Assembly: GCA_005765155.1 (NCBI GenBank)
Contig: VCCP01000006.1
Coordinates: forward strand, 2,492,501 to 2,556,500
Source of the DNA: Zelopaecilomyces penicillatus
Lineage: Eukaryota > Ascomycota > Sordariomycetes > Hypocreales > Pseudodiploosporaceae
Direction of reading: 5' to 3'
Length of the DNA: 64,000 nucleotides
The notes under the pieces are model-generated. The model did not search any database. It saw only the letters and a program-made list of their open reading frames with translations, and was not told the DNA's origin. Position numbers and translations under genes: made by a program. Below are positions 60,604-64,000 of the stretch, in pieces. The number at the start of each line of letters is the position of its first letter. The first letter of the stretch is position 1.

Positions 60604-61078
60604 TATTGCAATTTGCAGTATAAAGTTATAACTAAAGCTAGTAGTGATAGCAGTGAAAGAAAGACAGCGAATAGTTATTTAAAGTAAAGTCTATAGAAAA
60701 GAAGAAAAAAGTGATTGAATTGCCAATAGAGAAAGAAAGCAGGATTCAACTAGGAATCTAGCTATCTTATATATCTAAATAATACTAGGATTATTTGAAA
60801 TTATTTAAGAATTCCAAATAATATTTCTTTAGATTTCTAAGCATTCTAAATAATAAGAAAGGGAGAGGTATAAGGGATAAGCCCTTATTTTACTAGTCTA
60901 GCCCGATATAGCAGGTCAGGCTGCACGGGCTTTTTAGGTCTTATAGCAGGTCAGGCTGCTACCTTATAGCAGGTCTGGCTGCTAGGGCTATAGCAGGTTT
61001 AGCTGCTAAGCTATAATAGGTCTAACTACTAGTCTTATAACAGGTTAGGCTGTTATATAAAACCCACTTATTTTAACA
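60604..61078 (-). repeat. Copia D 3' LTR
   Basis: 475 bp, ends TATTGCAATTTGCAG and TTATTTTAACA. The six-unit array (60907-61056) is the best preserved in the window and shows the unit TATAGCAGGTCAGGCTGCTA. Confidence 0.92.
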
Positions 61079-61149
61079 CTCCCTCTAGCAAGCTATATAT
61101 ATATAGCTAGCTCTTTATAAGGGGTTTTTGCAGGTTTAAAAGGCTTAAA

Positions 61150-62880
61150 AAGCCTTGAAAAATAAGGCCTATTAAAGCCTTAATTAGCCCATCAGCAGGC
61201 ATAGCCTTAGTTATAAGATAATTTATCTTAAATAGCTTGCTAGCTGCTTCCTGCCTAATATAATGGAATTTTAGCAGGGTATGCTTAGTTCGGGCGTGCT
61301 GATCAGGGTTCTTAGCATTGCTTATAGAGGCTGTATTATCATAATATAGGTCTATAGGCCGCTGAAGGGGGATTTTTAGCTCTATAAAGAGCCCAGAGAG
61401 CCATTTTAGCTCTTTTATAGCCTCTACTAAAGCATCTAATTCAGCTTCTATAATTGAGAGGGCTATAATAGTCTGTTTTTTAGCCTTCCAGCAGATAGGC
61501 CCGCTAGCTAGCTTAAAGAGGTACCTGTAGGTGGATTTGCTAGTGGTTTTACAGCCTGCAAAATCACTGTCTGAATAGCCTAGCAGCTAAAGAGCTGGCT
61601 ATCTAGCCTGTATAAGGCCTGAGGCCTTATATAAGATAGCTAGTTCTTTAAAGCCTTTTAGGTACTTTAGAAGGTTCCTAGCTGTGTTATAGTGGTTAAT
61701 ATAGCTCTGTTGTATATATCGAGAAAGCCACTATATTAAAAAGGCTATATCAGGCCTGGAAAGCAGCATAAGATATATTAAAGTCCCTATAATCTGCTAA
61801 TAGGTCTGTTGTTCAGCAGGGGTAAGACCCCTTTTTAGGGGTTCTTTTAGTACTCTAGGCTATAGGGGGATAGCTATAGGGGTTGCATCTTATAGCTGAA
61901 AGCACTGAAGAGCCTTATTAATATACTAAGACTGGTATAATTATAGCTCCTTTTTAGCCCGATTACAGCTGATTTAGACCCCTAAGAAAAAGGCTACAGA
62001 GCCTCTATCTTCTATAGCAAAAACCTTATTTAACAGGCATTTTAGCCTATTAATATAGGGTAGGTCAGGTCCTATAATAAGGCAGTCATTAATGTAGGTG
62101 ATAATAAAGGTATTAGTCTGGGCGTTAATAAAGACAGCTGGGTCAGAGACTAAGGGTTAGAACCCTAGGGTAGCTAGCAGCTTAATTAGCTGCTGTTGCC
62201 ATTCACGGGGGCCTTGCTTTAACCCGTATAGGGCCTTTTTTAGCAGGATAACCTGTTTTATAACAGGGTTATAGCCTAGCTTAGCTAATAAGGCTGTTAA
62301 AGGCTGGTTTCCAGGGGTCTAGGTCTCTATAAAAGAAGAGAGACCTTCTAGAAATTCCATAAAACTATCCTCAGATAACTAGCTATTTAAAAAAGCCTTT
62401 ATAAAATCGATTTGTTCGATTTCCCAGTTATAAGAGGCTATTAAAGCTAGTAAAATCCATCAAGTAAAGGGAATACTAGTAGCTACAAATGTTTCAAAGT
62501 AGTCTTTTCCTTCAATTTGTATAAAACCCTTTATAACAAGCCTAGCCTTATATTTTAAGGGCTGATTTTATAAATCCTTTTTAAGCTTAAGAATAAGCCT
62601 ATTTTTCAGGATTTTTCAGTCTTTTAGAACCTCTGAAAAAGGGATAAAATACATAACTTTAGCTTGTAAAATCTGATGGAATTCACTATAAATAGCACTA
62701 ATCCATTGTTTTTTAATAGGGTCTTCTAGGGCTTGTTTCCAGCCAGTAGGTTCTAAAGAAGCCTTAGCAGTGAATTTTGCCTTTAGCTTATAGCAGATAT
62801 CTATAGAGTAGGCAAGATCTAGCTGTATAGGTTTAGAGTCTTCTAACAGCTGTTCAGGCTGTTCAGTAGGCTGTGGCAAT
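61150..62880 (-). pseudogene. Copia D reverse transcriptase and RNase H
   Basis: Aligned to element A. The RVT_2 entry WKQALEDPIKKQWISAI lies near 62720. The catalytic box at 62085-62096 reads Y-I-N-D in place of Y-I-D-D (GAT to AAT), which would kill the enzyme. RNase H occupies 61150-61450. TAG/TAA codons break the frame. Confidence 0.85.
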
Positions 62881-63329
62881 TGTGTTATAGGCTGTGATAT
62901 AGGCTGTGGTAGCTGTTGTAGTGGTTGTGGCAGCTGTTATGGTGTCTGTAGTATAGGCTCTGGCAGCTGGATAGGTCTTCTGGCTTGATCAAGGGCTTGT
63001 AAATCGGTCAGATCCTTTAGGGTAGGTTGATCTGTTGATTTTGGTGGGGTGTAAAGCTCTTCTAATTCTCCCTCTAAGCTAGAAGAGCTCTGAAGACTGT
63101 GAAAATTGCCCTTAAGGCCCTGATTTATAGGGCCTATTCTTTCTATAATATGAAGAAAAGAGGTCTTAGTTATCTGCTGGTGGGAAGGTATATAGACCGA
63201 ATAGATGTTTTTGCCTAGTATAGCCAGCAGCCTAGCTGGCTCTGTTCTAGGGCTTAGTTTAGCACCTTATTGGCACTTCTTAGCAGGGATAACAACCTTA
63301 CAGTAGGCTCTAATAGCTCTATAGGCTGC

Positions 63330-64000
63330 CAGATTTGGCTTGTTAGCTGCTAGAGCTGGTTTTAGCTCTTGTAAGAAGAGCTGTAGTGGGCTGAGGTCCC
63401 TGTTTATAACTGCTGTACAGTTGATAAGGTTAACTATAGCAGGTAAAATAGCGGTCTAAAGAAAAAGTGGCAGTTGGGCCCAGATCATAGTAGCCTGTAG
63501 TCGATCTAGAATAACCCTTATAGAGCGTTCTGGCAGGCTATTTTGCTCATAAATATAGGGGCTAGATATGCTAAAACCAATGCCTTTGCCTGCTAGCCAG
63601 TCTTTTAATAGTACTAAGACCTCTTTTTCATCATTAAAATATAGCCGTAAAGGGTATTTTTTATAGTGGGCTTTTAGCCCTCTAAATAACCCCTTTATAA
63701 TAGAGAAGACAGTATAACCTTCCTTATTAGGTAGTAAGAGAACCTTTTGATAATAGGATTTTCTTTTTATTAAAATAAGCCCTATAGGGAGCTTATTATA
63801 GGGGGTTAGTTTTATCTGAAAGGTGTCTCCCTCTATAACCTCTAGTACTTCTAGTAGGTCTAGAATTGGGTTTTTAGAGGGTCTACATACTGATTTAGCC
63901 TGTATACAAGCTAAACAGAAGAAATCTGCTTCTTTTATAATAGTAAAATCAGATAAGCCCGCTGAAATTTTAGCGGTCTTTTTTAGCAGCTATAGGCCAA
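63330..64000 (-). pseudogene. Copia D integrase, partial
   Basis: Matches the element A integrase. The segment that reads LHFDSGKEV in A reads LYFNDEKEV here, so a catalytic-region Asp is Asn. It runs off the window edge. Confidence 0.8.

Larger units (their letters stand above)
60604..64000 (-). mobile_element. Ty1/copia retrotransposon D, truncated by the window edge
   Basis: Minus-sense element with its 3' LTR at 60604-61078 and the polypurine tract (plus-strand CTCCCTCTA) at 61079-61087. Reverse transcriptase and most of integrase follow and the element runs past base 64000. It aligns to element A throughout with transition differences. The left flank is AGGAT (60599-60603); the matching right duplication would lie about 3 kb beyond the window. 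Confidence 0.88.

Overview
The window looks like a chromosomal segment from a filamentous ascomycete (Pezizomycotina). The evidence is short introns with GT...AG borders (64-106 bp), single-copy fungal housekeeping genes, and long extremely AT-rich tracts filled with retrotransposon remnants. The copies of those remnants differ almost only by C-to-T and G-to-A changes, and their codons are broken to TAA/TAG or ATA. That pattern is the signature of repeat-induced point mutation (RIP). No species can be named from sequence alone.

Layout. Five normal-composition gene islands are embedded in AT-rich DNA. Island 1 (about 1-4150) holds YNG2 (+) and HPM1 (-). Island 2 (about 22500-25830) holds SDH7/SDHAF3 (+) and DHR2 (-). 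Island 3 (about 26590-30600) holds EMC6 (+) and a GTPBP1/2-type GTPase (-). Island 4 (about 41700-43290) holds SEC9 (-). Island 5 (about 52680-54240) holds one small hypothetical gene. The three two-gene islands are all tail-to-tail pairs, so the promoters face the AT-rich DNA. Five of the seven recognised genes I could model in full; four of them carry introns whose removal restores conserved motifs (HPM1, SDH7, EMC6, SEC9). The genes are unrelated housekeeping functions (chromatin, ribosomal protein methylation, respiratory complex II assembly, rRNA processing, ER membrane insertion, translation-type GTPase, exocytosis) and do not form a pathway cluster.

Mobile DNA. A Ty1/copia family with 475-bp LTRs is present as one complete element (7442-21263, minus sense, TSD CTTAT), one truncated plus-sense element (55062-57962), one element running off the right edge (60604-64000, minus sense), and five isolated LTRs (38450, 41287, 48003, 50583, 54362), four of them with perfect 5-bp target duplications. 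The 3' LTR of the complete element is itself split by a complete Ty3/gypsy chromovirus (7719-15203, minus sense, two 457-bp LTRs, TSD GATAA) that carries an antisense reading frame overlapping its chromodomain end. A 397-bp solo LTR of a third family (57414-57810, TSD TATTT) sits inside the truncated copia element. The remaining AT-rich tracts hold only decayed repeats and microsatellites. I found no tRNA, rRNA, CRISPR or prokaryotic features, and no secondary-metabolite or effector cluster.
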